Assembly: GCF_938045225.1 (NCBI RefSeq)
Contig: NZ_CALINL010000159.1
Span: 1 to 12,257, forward strand
From: an uncultured Campylobacter sp.
Lineage (GTDB): Bacteria > Campylobacterota > Campylobacteria > Campylobacterales > Campylobacteraceae
DNA: 12,257 nucleotides
Direction: 5' to 3'
Of the stretch, positions 1-6,808 are shown piece after piece (positions within the stretch are counted from its first letter, which is position 1; each line of letters begins with the position of its first letter). The position numbers and the translations under genes are program-made. Below the pieces are notes generated by a model. It did not search any database. It was not told the DNA's origin and was given only the letters and a program-made list of their open reading frames with translations.

Positions 1-86
1 ATTTAGTAAAATTTGAGCCAAAATTTTTGGATTTTAAAATATATTTTTTTATATATAAAGATAAGTATCCCTAAAATATGCGTATT

Positions 87-131
87 TTATCAATATACTT
101 TATTATATTTTAAGATTATCCCTGATAATAT
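87..131 (+). promoter_or_regulatory. Predicted promoter and conserved upstream block of small RNA copy A
   Basis: Positions 87-115 match 28 of 29 bases in the inverted second copy (1394-1366, minus strand). The block contains an inverted repeat, AATATA (92-97) and TATATT (104-109), separated by 6 nt. Downstream, both copies share a box of the form GNTAATAT (here 124-131), which fits a Campylobacter -10 region; transcription would start near 138. In this copy only, ATTATC (115-120) and GATAAT (124-129) form a small dyad over the -10 box. Conservation far upstream of the -10 suggests a protein-binding site. That is inference. Confidence 0.5.
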
Positions 132-195
132 TTGTCATTGAAATGAATTTAGCAATTTCTCGTCTTTGCATTACTTAAATTCATTTTTCTCCCGA
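87..195 (+). repeat. Inverted repeat, left copy (diverged; partner 1288-1394)
   Basis: Aligned with the reverse complement of 1288-1394. Exact or near-exact blocks are 87-115 (28/29), TAATATTT at 126-133, AATGAAT at 142-148, TCTCGTCTTTGCA at 158-170 and a 17-nt identity at 179-195. The spacers between blocks differ in sequence and slightly in length. The similarity continues as structure, not sequence, into the hairpin at 204-229. This pattern fits an old duplication under RNA-level constraint, not a recent insertion repeat. Confidence 0.8.
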
Positions 196-238
196 TCAAA
201 AATGTGCTAGGAAGTGGTTAGCCTAGCACTTTTCTTTT
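138..238 (+). ncRNA. Predicted small RNA, copy A of a duplicated structured family
   Basis: About 100 nt with no plausible reading frame. Hairpin 1 pairs 141-151 with 176-186 (11 bp, AAATGAATTTA/TAAATTCATTT). An inner GCAA (152-155)/TTGC (166-169) helix presents a loop with TCTCGTCT. A C/U-rich stretch follows (184-195, TTTTTCTCCCGA), then hairpin 2, a terminator: 204-211 pairs with 222-229 around a loop containing AGTGGTT, followed by TTTTCTTTT. The same parts occur in the same order at 1343-1252 on the other strand, with compensating stem changes in hairpins 1 and 2. That argues for selection on RNA structure. The 3' end runs convergently into the last codons of the deacylase gene (stop at 223-225). 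The start is inferred from the -10 box. I recognise no known RNA family; trans-acting regulation is a guess. Confidence 0.6.
204..238 (+). terminator. Rho-independent terminator, usable on both strands
   Basis: GTGCTAGG (204-211) pairs with CCTAGCAC (222-229) over a 10-nt loop containing AGTGGTT. On the plus strand a U-rich tail follows (230-238). On the minus strand ATTTTTG follows, so the same hairpin can end the deacylase transcript, whose TAG stop (223-225) lies inside the stem. Confidence 0.7.
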
Positions 239-798
239 GCAAATTTAACAAATACCGGCTTTACTATCCTAGCGTAGTCTTTTGCGTTTAGGACGAGCGA
301 TCTATCAAGAAGTCCTGCATTAAAGGCGATCTCCTCGTTTCGCTCTAGCAAACTCTCATCCACAACAAGGTGCAAATTTTTATGAAAGCTAAATGGCGGA
401 ACCGAGCCAAAAACGCAGTCAGCAAGCGCTGTAACCTCCTCTGGACTAGCAAGGCTTGCTCTTTTGCCATCAAATTTTTGCGTAAGCGCGTCAAGATCAG
501 CCTGCTCGTCAGCTGGCAAGACCGCTAGCAAGTAAATTTTACCAGCCTTCATCGCTGGCTTTTCATCATCTAGTAAGTAGCCATCTAGCACATTTTCACC
601 TTTAAAAATTTGCCTAAATTTCTCCTCATCTACGCCTTTTATAGAGCATACCAGCGCCTTTGCACCCTGGCTCATCTTAGTGCCTCTTATCTTAGCGACC
701 TCCTCTGAAGTCCTAGCACTCTCATGCTCTATCACTCTAAATTTAGCCCCATTTTTGCTAAGAAGATCGTGGATTTTATTAAAAATTTGCTCTGTCAT
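223..798 (-). CDS. YbaK/EbsC-family aminoacyl-tRNA deacylase (191 aa)
   Basis: Stand-alone editing-domain protein of the YbaK/ProX superfamily, which hydrolyses mischarged aminoacyl-tRNAs in trans in the cytoplasm. Visible features are an N-terminal EHESARTSEEVA stretch (24-35), GAKALV with K47 in the position of the conserved lysine (45-50), a glycine/proline motif GSVPPF (131-136), and an NAGLLDRSLVL stretch near the C-terminus (160-170). Which tRNA it edits cannot be told from sequence. The start is supported by AGGG six bases upstream, although that Shine-Dalgarno lies inside a perfect palindrome. Seven of eight Arg codons are AGA or AGG, unlike thrS and metE, where CGN predominates. With the flanking inverted repeats this hints at a different history. 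Family membership is fairly sure; exact substrate is unknown. Confidence 0.8.
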   Translation of the reverse strand: MTEQIFNKIHDLLSKNGAKFRVIEHESARTSEEVAKIRGTKMSQGAKALVCSIKGVDEEKFRQIFKGENVLDGYLLDDEKPAMKAGKIYLLAVLPADEQADLDALTQKFDGKRASLASPEEVTALADCVFGSVPPFSFHKNLHLVVDESLLERNEEIAFNAGLLDRSLVLNAKDYARIVKPVFVKFAKEKC

Positions 799-804
799 AA
801 ATAT

Positions 805-818
805 CCCTAAATTTAGGG
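805..818 (-). promoter_or_regulatory. Perfect palindrome covering the ribosome binding site of the deacylase gene
   Basis: CCCTAAATTTAGGG is a 14-bp perfect palindrome ending 6 bp from the start codon at 798. Its 3' half on the minus strand (AGGG) is the only Shine-Dalgarno-like sequence before the ATG. It could be an operator, or an RNA hairpin hiding the binding site; the RNA form would have little or no loop, so a DNA site seems likelier. Confidence 0.4.
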
Positions 819-1027
819 GATTTAATGTAAATTTGACTAACGAGATATGAATTTATGAGATTTTATTTTTAAGATTTATCAAGATTTTTCTATTAAGGTG
901 TAATCTTTTATGTAATTTTATTTTCAGATCGCAGAGCGGGATCAAATTTGACAAAATGCGATTGCTCTCAAATTTTGCTTTTTACGAAAAATCGCAAAAT
1001 TTAAGCTAATTTCAATATTATTTTGGG

Positions 1028-1033
1028 TAAATT
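1028..1033 (+). promoter_or_regulatory. Possible -10 box for tRNA-Val
   Basis: TAAATT preceded by TTTTGGG lies 10 nt before the mature tRNA 5' end. The spacing and T-rich upstream stretch fit, but the hexamer is not close to consensus. Confidence 0.3.
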
Positions 1034-1043
1034 TCCATTTTTC

Positions 1044-1119
1044 GGTCCCGTAGCTCAGTTGGTAGAGCACTACCTTGACATGGTAGTGGTCGATGGTTCG
1101 AGTCCATTCGGGGCCACCA
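1044..1119 (+). tRNA. tRNA-Val (GAC anticodon)
   Basis: A complete 76-nt cloverleaf. Acceptor stem 1044-1050/1109-1115 has one G-U pair, discriminator A1116, and encoded CCA at 1117-1119. The D arm contains AGCTCAGTTGGTAGAGC. Anticodon stem CTACC (1070-1074)/GGTAG (1082-1086) carries loop TTGACAT with anticodon GAC at 1077-1079, reading GUC and GUU. Variable loop is 5 nt (1087-1091). T stem 1092-1096/1104-1108 carries loop TTCGAGT. It stands alone, not in a tRNA cluster, convergent with small RNA copy B. Confidence 0.97.
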
Positions 1120-1251
1120 TTTCGCTTCTTTTGATTCAAATTTTCAAATTTGTTTTATCTTTCGTACCGTAAACCCGAACGCTAAATTTTTGTCAAATTT
1201 GCCTACTAAAGCTAAAAATATATTATGTTTTATTTTGAAGTAAAATTTAAT

Positions 1252-1284
1252 GATTAAAGCGCAAAGGCAACCACTCCTTTGCGC
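1252..1284 (-). terminator. Terminator-like hairpin of small RNA copy B
   Basis: On the minus strand GCGCAAAGG (1284-1276) pairs perfectly with CCTTTGCGC (1267-1259) over loop AGTGGTTG, then TTTAATC follows. The 9-bp stem shares almost no sequence with the matching hairpin of copy A except the closing GG/CC, while the loop AGTGGTT is identical. The U-tract is short, so termination may be partial. Confidence 0.55.
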
Positions 1285-1343
1285 AATTCGGGAGAAAAAT
1301 GAATCAAAACAGTGCAAAGACGAGATAAATGCATGATTCATTC
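1252..1343 (-). ncRNA. Predicted small RNA, copy B of a duplicated structured family
   Basis: Inverted paralogue of the RNA at 138-238. Hairpin 1 pairs AATGAATCA (1342-1334) with TGATTCATT (1306-1298). Relative to copy A the eighth base pair changes from T-A to C-G, a compensatory change. An inner TGCA/TGCA pairing replaces the GCAA/TTGC of copy A and again exposes TCTCGTCT. The identical TTTTTCTCCCGA stretch follows, then the terminator hairpin. The start near 1343 is inferred from the -10 box at 1357-1350. It converges on tRNA-Val and diverges from thrS. A 65-codon frame on this strand (1144-1341) has no Shine-Dalgarno, runs through both hairpins and is unlikely to be translated. Confidence 0.6.
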
Positions 1344-1394
1344 GATAAAATATTAGCGATAGTTTTCTTAAAATATAATAAACTATATTGATAA
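1288..1394 (-). repeat. Inverted repeat, right copy (diverged; partner 87-195)
   Basis: Reverse complement aligns with 87-195. Matching blocks are 1394-1366, the TAATATTT box from 1355, AATGAAT from 1342, 1325-1313 and 1304-1288. The segment between the two copies is about 1.1 kb and holds the deacylase gene and tRNA-Val. Confidence 0.8.
1350..1394 (-). promoter_or_regulatory. Predicted promoter and conserved upstream block of small RNA copy B
   Basis: The block 1394-1366 matches 87-115 at 28 of 29 bases and contains the same AATATA-N6-TATATT inverted repeat. The -10-like box GCTAATAT lies at 1357-1350. The bases between block and box differ from copy A, so the shared parts look functionally kept. 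Confidence 0.5.
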
Positions 1395-1576
1395 TATTAC
1401 CGATTTAACAATATTTAAATTTTAATCAATATATTCTACTATATTCAAAACTCAAATTTGACCGCCGTTTAAACCCAAATCAAATAAAACATTAAGTAAA
1501 GCTTAAAAACATTTTAGCTAAAATCAAGCCCAATTCTTTCAGCGTAAGAAAGATGCTTCGATAAAAAGGACGCAAA
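1395..1576 (+). promoter_or_regulatory. AT-rich region with likely thrS promoter and a leader hairpin
   Basis: No gene is seen here. TAAAAT at 1519-1524, preceded by ATTTTAGC, is the best -10 candidate and would give a leader of roughly 45 nt. In that leader TCTTTC (1535-1540) pairs with GAAAGA (1548-1553) over a 7-nt loop, just before the Shine-Dalgarno AAAAGGA (1564-1570). No T-box is visible. Whether the hairpin tunes thrS translation is unknown. Confidence 0.4.
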
Positions 1577-3397
1577 ATGAGCGATATCATCGCATACAAA
1601 CTGGATGGAAACATAGTCGATACTCAGAGTATCAACGGGCGAGAAAACGCCGCAGAACCGATTTATTTTGACAACTCCCCCGACGCGCTAAACGTCATCA
1701 GACACTCCTGTGCGCACCTCATGGCGCAGGCTATCAAAGAGCTTTATCCGCAGGCTAAATTTTTCGTCGGACCAAACGTCGAGGACGGATTTTATTATGA
1801 TTTTAAGGTCGATGAGGCCAATAGCAAGCTTAGCGACGAAGACCTAGCGGCGATAGAGGCCAAGATGAAAGAGCTAGCCGAAGCTAAGCTTGATATCGTC
1901 AAAGCAAGTTCCACAAAAGCCTTTATGAGCGATAAATTTAAAGACGACGAACTAAAACAAGAGGTGCTAAAACGTATCCCCGAAGGCGAAGTCAGCAGCT
2001 ACAAGCAAGGAAATTTCGAGGATTTGTGCCGTGGACCGCACTTGCCAAATACCAAATTTTTAAGATTTTTTAAACTAACCCGCGTAGCCGGTGCGTATCT
2101 TGGCGGCGATGAAACGCGCGAGATGATAAACCGCATCTACGGTACGGCATTTGCCGACAAAGAGAGTCTAAAAGAGCACATCCGCATCATCGAAGAGGCC
2201 AAAAAACGCGACCACAGGAAGCTTGGCGTCGAGATGAAGTTATTTACATTTGATGATGAAGTGGGCGGCGGCCTGCCGATATGGTTGCCAAACGGCGGAC
2301 GTTTGCGCTCCAAACTAGAGCAAATTTTATATAAAGCTCACCGCGACCGAGGCTACGAGCCAGTGCGCGGACCAGAGCTACTAAAAGCCGACGTATGGAA
2401 AAAGAGCGGTCACTACGCAAACTACAAAGAAAATATGTACTTTACGACGATCGACGAGTCAGAATACGGCATAAAGCCGATGAACTGCGTCGGTCATATC
2501 AAGGTCTATCAGTCAGACATCCGCTCATACCGCGATTTGCCGCTTAAATTTTTCGAATACGGCGTGGTTCACCGCCATGAAAAAAGCGGCGTTTTGCATG
2601 GACTTTTCAGGGTGCGCGAATTTGCCCAGGACGACTCGCACATCTTTTGTATGCCGAGCCAAATCAAAGAAAATATCTTAGAAATCTTAAAATTCGCCGG
2701 CAAAATAATGGAAAATTTCGGCTTCCACTACGAGATGGAAATTTCGACCAAGCCTGCAAAAGCTATCGGCGGGGACGAAATTTGGGAAACAGCGACGAAA
2801 GCTCTAAAAGAAGCGCTTGACGAAAACGGCTTTAAATACGGTATCGACGAGGGCGGCGGCGCATTCTACGGTCCAAAAATCGACATAAAAATCACCGACG
2901 CGCTAAAACGAAAATGGCAGTGCGGCACGATCCAGGTAGATTTCAACCTACCTGAGCGCTTTGATCTAGGCTACATCGACGCAAATAACGAACGCCAACA
3001 GCCCGTCATGCTTCACCGCGCGCTACTGGGAAGCTTTGAGCGATTTATCGGCATCTTGATCGAGCACACGGGCGGCGAGCTGCCGTTTTTCGTCGCTCCG
3101 ACGCAAGTAGTCATCGTGCCGATCAGCGACGCGCATCTAGACTACGCTAAAACCGTCGCCAAAGAGCTTCGCAAAATCGGCGTAGATAGCGAAATCGCGA
3201 GCAAAAACGAGAGTCTAAACAAACGCATCCGCACCGCAGAAAAACAGCGTGTACCGATGATCGCGGTACTGGGCGACAACGAAGTGGCAAATAGCGCCAT
3301 CGCTCTGCGCGACCGCACGACCAGAGAGCAAAAAGATATGAAGCTGGATGAATTCGTCGAGCTACTAAAATCAAAACTCGCCGAGGTAACTTTTTGA
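1577..3397 (+). CDS. thrS: Threonine--tRNA ligase, class II (606 aa)
   Basis: Charges tRNA-Thr in the cytoplasm. Editing-domain residues are HSCAHL (H43, H47) and CRGPH (C151, H155). The class II core has the zinc ligands C304 (MNCVGH), H355 and H480, motif 2 arginine R333 in VHRHE, and motif 3 RALLGSFERF with R489. The C-terminal anticodon-binding domain runs from about residue 510 to the end. These residues sit about 30 positions earlier than in the 642-residue E. coli enzyme, because only about 42 residues precede the editing motif and no full N-terminal TGS domain is present. The ATG at 1577 has a good Shine-Dalgarno (AAAAAGGA). From memory the short form is normal in Campylobacter. infC follows after 172 bp with its own promoter, so co-transcription is possible but not required. 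Confidence 0.97.
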   Translation: MSDIIAYKLDGNIVDTQSINGRENAAEPIYFDNSPDALNVIRHSCAHLMAQAIKELYPQAKFFVGPNVEDGFYYDFKVDEANSKLSDEDLAAIEAKMKELAEAKLDIVKASSTKAFMSDKFKDDELKQEVLKRIPEGEVSSYKQGNFEDLCRGPHLPNTKFLRFFKLTRVAGAYLGGDETREMINRIYGTAFADKESLKEHIRIIEEAKKRDHRKLGVEMKLFTFDDEVGGGLPIWLPNGGRLRSKLEQILYKAHRDRGYEPVRGPELLKADVWKKSGHYANYKENMYFTTIDESEYGIKPMNCVGHIKVYQSDIRSYRDLPLKFFEYGVVHRHEKSGVLHGLFRVREFAQDDSHIFCMPSQIKENILEILKFAGKIMENFGFHYEMEISTKPAKAIGGDEIWETATKALKEALDENGFKYGIDEGGGAFYGPKIDIKITDALKRKWQCGTIQVDFNLPERFDLGYIDANNERQQPVMLHRALLGSFERFIGILIEHTGGELPFFVAPTQVVIVPISDAHLDYAKTVAKELRKIGVDSEIASKNESLNKRIRTAEKQRVPMIAVLGDNEVANSAIALRDRTTREQKDMKLDEFVELLKSKLAEVTF

Positions 3398-3520
3398 AAT
3401 ACGGACCAAAATCCGCTAAATTTGAGCTAGGCGCGGCTTTATGCTAAACCTGGCTTTTACCAAAATCTGCAAAAATTGTCACAGCGCAATAAATTTCTAC
3501 GAAAAACACAATAAAAACAC

Positions 3521-3538
3521 AATATTTTTGGATATAAT
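3521..3538 (+). promoter_or_regulatory. Promoter of infC
   Basis: A perfect TATAAT at 3533-3538 is preceded by TATTTTTGGA, the T-rich arrangement typical of Campylobacter vegetative promoters. Transcription would start near 3545, giving a leader of about 25 nt. Confidence 0.65.
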
Positions 3539-3569
3539 CAACAAATTTCAACTTAAAGGAAAAAACTAA

Positions 3570-4085
3570 TTGGCTAAAGAAAACGAAGTGTTGCTCAACG
3601 AAGATATCAGAGCGAGCGAAGTGAGATGCGTGGGAGACGACGGCACCGCATACGGCGTCATCTCAAGAGTAGAGGCCTTGAAAATCGCCGAGAAAATGGG
3701 GCTTGATCTGGTGCTAATCGCGCCTGACGCTAAACCTCCCGTTTGTAAGATAATGGACTACGGCAAATTCCGCTACCAGCAGGAAAAAAAGCAAAAAGAG
3801 GCCAAGAAAAAGCAAAAAACGATCGAAGTAAAAGAGATCAAACTCTCCGTCAAAATCGCTCAAAATGACATAAATTATAAAGTCAAGCATGCGCTTGAGT
3901 TTCTAGAAGAGGGCAAACACGTCAAATTTCGCGTATTTTTAAAAGGCCGCGAGATGAGCAACCCTGAAGCGGGCGTCGCAATGCTACAAAAGGTCTGGGA
4001 GATGGTAAAAGACGTCTCCGACCGCGATAAAGAGCCGTTGCTAGAAGGCCGCTACGTCAATATGCTAGTAACGCCAAAAAGATGA
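3570..4085 (+). CDS. infC: Translation initiation factor IF-3 (171 aa), TTG start
   Basis: Binds the 30S subunit, checks start codon and initiator tRNA pairing, and prevents premature 50S joining. The N-terminal domain starts with LLNEDIRASEVR and contains PPVCKIMDYGKFRYQ (about 56-70). A lysine-rich linker (about 73-84) leads to the C-terminal domain with VKEIKLSVKIAQND and a GRYVNMLVTPK end. Length is typical. No in-frame ATG precedes this core, and TTG at 3570 lies 9 nt after AAAGGA (3555-3560), so the start is TTG. In E. coli infC uses AUU and IF3 represses its own translation by rejecting it; a weak start here fits the same logic (inference). The TGA stop overlaps the next gene's ATG. 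rpmI and rplT, which follow infC in many bacteria, are absent. Confidence 0.97.
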   Translation: MAKENEVLLNEDIRASEVRCVGDDGTAYGVISRVEALKIAEKMGLDLVLIAPDAKPPVCKIMDYGKFRYQQEKKQKEAKKKQKTIEVKEIKLSVKIAQNDINYKVKHALEFLEEGKHVKFRVFLKGREMSNPEAGVAMLQKVWEMVKDVSDRDKEPLLEGRYVNMLVTPKR

Positions 4086-4477
4086 GAAAAATTTGTCTCG
4101 TTTGCGCTCTTGCACTAGCTCTGGCTGGCGCGGAGTGCAGTCCGTATCTAAGACTAGCCGTTATCGGCGCAAAATCTACTTTAAATCAAGCTGATTACGA
4201 TGGCGTAAAAATTGCCGATATAAGCTGTGAAAACGACATACTCACTTACAAATATATTTTTGAAGAATCGCAAGATATAAACTGGAAAGCTATTTCCGGA
4301 GAAAACAAAAAAGAATTTTTATCTACCATGAAAGAGCTTTTGGTGGAAGAATTTTGCCTCGACGAAGATACCCTTGCGCTATTGCAAAGGGCAAAAAGTA
4401 TCATAATGAACTACCACCTACCAAACGGGTTGCCTTTTGGCCGAATAAAGCTAACTGCAAAAGATTGCGAGAAATAA
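4082..4477 (+). CDS. Small exported protein, function unknown (131 aa)
   Basis: I do not recognise a family. The first 17 residues form a clear signal peptide (MRK, then a run of L, V, A), with likely signal peptidase I cleavage after AGA (residue 17). A lipoprotein site is unlikely because E18, not G/A/S, precedes C19. The mature part of about 114 residues has four cysteines (19, 49, 92, 129), enough for two disulfides, and an acidic middle, which fits a soluble periplasmic protein. Its ATG overlaps the infC TGA (ATGA at 4082-4085), so it is probably translationally coupled to IF3. No obvious functional link explains this. Base composition resembles neighbouring intergenic DNA more than infC. 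The signal peptide and coupling make a real gene likely. Confidence 0.7.
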   Translation: MRKICLVCALALALAGAECSPYLRLAVIGAKSTLNQADYDGVKIADISCENDILTYKYIFEESQDINWKAISGENKKEFLSTMKELLVEEFCLDEDTLALLQRAKSIIMNYHLPNGLPFGRIKLTAKDCEK

Positions 4478-4528
4478 GCGGTATAAAAATTACACAAACC
4501 GACAAGATCATAAAAACAGACAAAACGC

Positions 4529-4560
4529 AAAGCAAAATTTGACGACAAATATCTGCTTTT
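4529..4560 (+). terminator. Weak terminator-like hairpin after the infC unit
   Basis: AAAGCA (4529-4534) pairs with TGCTTT (4554-4559), with an inner ATTT/AAAT helix, then TTGG. A second T-run follows TCGG at 4570-4574. GC content is low, so this is only a candidate end for the infC transcript. Confidence 0.3.
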
Positions 4561-4597
4561 GGATCTCGGTTTTTAAATTTTAAGGCATTTTATAATC

Positions 4598-4987
4598 ATG
4601 CAAAAAGCAAACTCGCGCAAGTCAAATCGCTACACAAACGATCAGATCAAAGAAATTTTAAAAATACGTATCGAGCTAGCAAAAGAACTGATCTCCTGCG
4701 AAATAGCGGAGCGAGAAACGCTAAAAATCATCCCGACCTACCCCATTCACAATCTAAACTATGACGCCAAGCGAATGCAAAAAACTCTTGTTGGCATAGG
4801 CGAATACGGCTTTGGTTACCCTGCTAACTGGGCGCAAGCACTGCTTGAAATAACGAGCGGCGAAGAGCGAGCGCAAATTTTTAAAGCCCTCAACGAACAG
4901 CAGCAGCTATATCTTGAAAAATACGGCAAAAACAATAAAAAGCTAGAAAAAGTACTTCAGGCTGACGATCAAAATTTGACCGAATAA
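4598..4987 (+). CDS. Small cytoplasmic protein, function unknown (129 aa)
   Basis: I do not recognise a family. There is no signal peptide or membrane segment. The N-terminus is basic (MQKANSRKSNRY), followed by a helix-rich charged segment (about 14-45), a Tyr/Gly-rich middle (IGEYGFGYPANW, 67-78) and a charged C-terminal helix with possible coiled-coil character (about 88-120). The ATG at 4598 is the only reasonable start before residue 60. Its Shine-Dalgarno is weak (AAGG 12 nt upstream), and a TATAAT (4591-4596) directly abuts the start, too close to serve as its promoter unless the true start differs. Codon use looks like that of the infC region. It is probably a real but poorly conserved gene. 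Confidence 0.55.
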   Translation: MQKANSRKSNRYTNDQIKEILKIRIELAKELISCEIAERETLKIIPTYPIHNLNYDAKRMQKTLVGIGEYGFGYPANWAQALLEITSGEERAQIFKALNEQQQLYLEKYGKNNKKLEKVLQADDQNLTE

Positions 4988-5204
4988 AATACAAAACAAG
5001 CCCGGCAAATTTATAAAATATCGACCGAACCCAAATTTGTAGTCTCACGACACATACCTACGCGATAACACCAAAGAAGTAAAATTTGATAAATTTGAGC
5101 CAGAGTTGGCCAAATAATAAATTGGATATGTGAACCGCTTGAGAAGTCACATTTGACCTTACAAGCGGCCGCATACATAAAAACAACAACTTCAGACGCT
5201 GCGA

Positions 5205-5525
5205 TTATTTGCCTACTTTTCTGCAGCAGTCTTTTCTTAGTCCATTGCTCTTTTCGCAACATCTTTCATAAGCTTGCTTTGATAAAGCAGCGTCCTTTTT
5301 CACGCGCTGATCAGTCTCGCCGCCTCTGCCGTACTCATATATCTCGCCCAAATCCTTGCACGATGCGGTATCGTTCTCGCTATAGCAACCTTTTGTAAAA
5401 ATCTGTACCACCGTAGCCCACTGCCCTTTAGACACGGCCTGCGCTCCATCGCCATGGCTCTTGCCGGCCTGAGCCGAAGACAACGCCAAACACGCCAAAA
5501 AGATCGCTAAAACCAACTTTTTCAT
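5205..5525 (-). CDS. Small exported Cys-rich protein with one Sel1-like repeat (106 aa)
   Basis: A signal peptide (MKKLVLAIFLACLALSSAQA) ends with signal peptidase I site AQA at residue 20. The mature protein of 86 residues has six cysteines (47, 56, 89, 90, 100, 101). The segment from C56 through C90, with DLGEIYEYGRGG and a helix ending in AYERCC, matches the Sel1-like/Hcp pattern of paired helices linked by disulfides; only about one repeat is present, where Hcp proteins have several. Such proteins are secreted or periplasmic and often bind partners. Start choice is firm: AAAGGAG sits 5 nt upstream of the ATG. It has its own promoter and no close downstream gene. Sel1-like assignment is moderately sure; function is unknown. 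Confidence 0.7.
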   Translation of the reverse strand: MKKLVLAIFLACLALSSAQAGKSHGDGAQAVSKGQWATVVQIFTKGCYSENDTASCKDLGEIYEYGRGGETDQRVKKDAALSKQAYERCCEKSNGLRKDCCRKVGK

Positions 5526-5555
5526 GACGACTCCTTTGTGTGGATTTGTAAGGCG

Positions 5556-5561
5556 ACTATA
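5556..5561 (-). promoter_or_regulatory. Probable -10 box for the Sel1-like gene
   Basis: On the minus strand TATAGT is preceded by TTTTTGTAG, the T-rich pattern of Campylobacter promoters, and lies about 30 nt before the ATG. Confidence 0.5.
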
Positions 5562-5681
5562 CTACAAAAACGCTTTAATGTTTAGAAAATATTTATGCTA
5601 TATCGTGATTAAATTTACGTAAAATTTTATCATTGCATTCAAATTTGAGCTGCGACCCACAAAGCCGTCCAAATTTCAAGC

Positions 5682-6800
5682 TTACCAAATTTTGCGGTTT
5701 AAATTTAACTCTTTTACTATCTGAATAAAGCTTGCTATCTCGCTCTCGTAAAGCGCTATAGTTTCATTACTCATTAGTGTTTTATTTATATTTGGTTCAA
5801 AACTATCCAGACCTGTCTCCATCGCAATAAGTATTTGATTGTCTTTAAAAACGGCATTTACGGGCGCACCTAATCTAAAACAAAGCTCAGTAAATTTCTC
5901 CATCAAAGCAGGACTAAGCGCATATCTAGCGCCTATTTGATCGGTTGCATAGACGTCAAATATCTCTTCAAATCTCACGTCGTCCATATTTGCTTTTTCA
6001 CCGTATATTTTTAAATTTTTTGAATTTACATGCGAAATTTGAGTTATGGAGCTTAGCTTTTTATTAAAATCGGCCTTAAAAAGCACGCCTTTAAATTGCA
6101 CAACGGTTTCGGTATTATTTTTATTCTTTATCTTTTTAGCCGCGTAAAAGTCGCTAAATTTGACGCTAACACCATCTATATCGCCCTCAATGAGATCCTC
6201 GCTGCTCCACTCATCGACTCTGCAATCATAAATCGTAAAAAAGTCATCAAGCCCCAGCCCGCGGTCTTTATCGTAGCTAAGACCGTGTTTTTTTACGATA
6301 TTTTCTATGATTTGCTGTTTAAAATTTGCTCTAAATCTTCGTCTTTTCGAAGCAGTCAAGAGACTCATGGTTGCCGCATAAGACACCGCGCCGCACGCCG
6401 CGCCAAATATGCCGTCGTCTGATAATCGACTCATCGCAACCCAAGCGCAAATACAAACTCCAAGAGCGATTAGGCGCGTTTCTTTAACGGCAGTCACTAA
6501 ATTTAAGCGCTCGTTTTCTAGCTCGCTTAACTGGGCAGCAAGCTCGTCTGAAACCAAATTTTGAGCATTTGTGTTTGAAATTTGCGATGGTCGCTCAAAT
6601 AGTTTTAAAACAAAGCTACGAACCGAAGGAATAAAAAAAACGGCGGCTATAACGCCGACAAAAATGTACCCGCCGTTTAGGGCTGCGCTTAATATCGCAA
6701 AAAAGACGGGTACGGCGATCAAGGTCGCCACCGCGATAGCGACTATTTTGAGCGCGCCGGTGAGTTTTTTCTTGGCGTAAGGCTCGTCCGTATCCGCCAT
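5682..6800 (-). CDS. DUF3137-family membrane protein (372 aa)
   Basis: Function unknown. Four hydrophobic segments are visible at about 15-41, 44-66, 108-125 and 130-149, the first pair separated from the second by a polar, possibly coiled stretch (80-107). A large soluble domain follows from about 155. Signatures that I associate with DUF3137 are DLIEGDIDGVSVKFSDF (202-218), VVQFKGVLFKADFNK (233-247) and FDVYATDQIGARYALSP (281-297). The protein probably sits in the inner membrane with its C-terminal domain in the cytoplasm. Its Shine-Dalgarno (AGGAGA, 6805-6810) overlaps the stop of the MetF-like gene, with only 8 bp between the genes, so they are co-transcribed and perhaps coupled. That pairing is not explained by any known role of the family. 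Confidence 0.75.
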   Translation of the reverse strand: MADTDEPYAKKKLTGALKIVAIAVATLIAVPVFFAILSAALNGGYIFVGVIAAVFFIPSVRSFVLKLFERPSQISNTNAQNLVSDELAAQLSELENERLNLVTAVKETRLIALGVCICAWVAMSRLSDDGIFGAACGAVSYAATMSLLTASKRRRFRANFKQQIIENIVKKHGLSYDKDRGLGLDDFFTIYDCRVDEWSSEDLIEGDIDGVSVKFSDFYAAKKIKNKNNTETVVQFKGVLFKADFNKKLSSITQISHVNSKNLKIYGEKANMDDVRFEEIFDVYATDQIGARYALSPALMEKFTELCFRLGAPVNAVFKDNQILIAMETGLDSFEPNINKTLMSNETIALYESEIASFIQIVKELNLNRKIW

Positions 6801-6808
6801 CTTTTCTC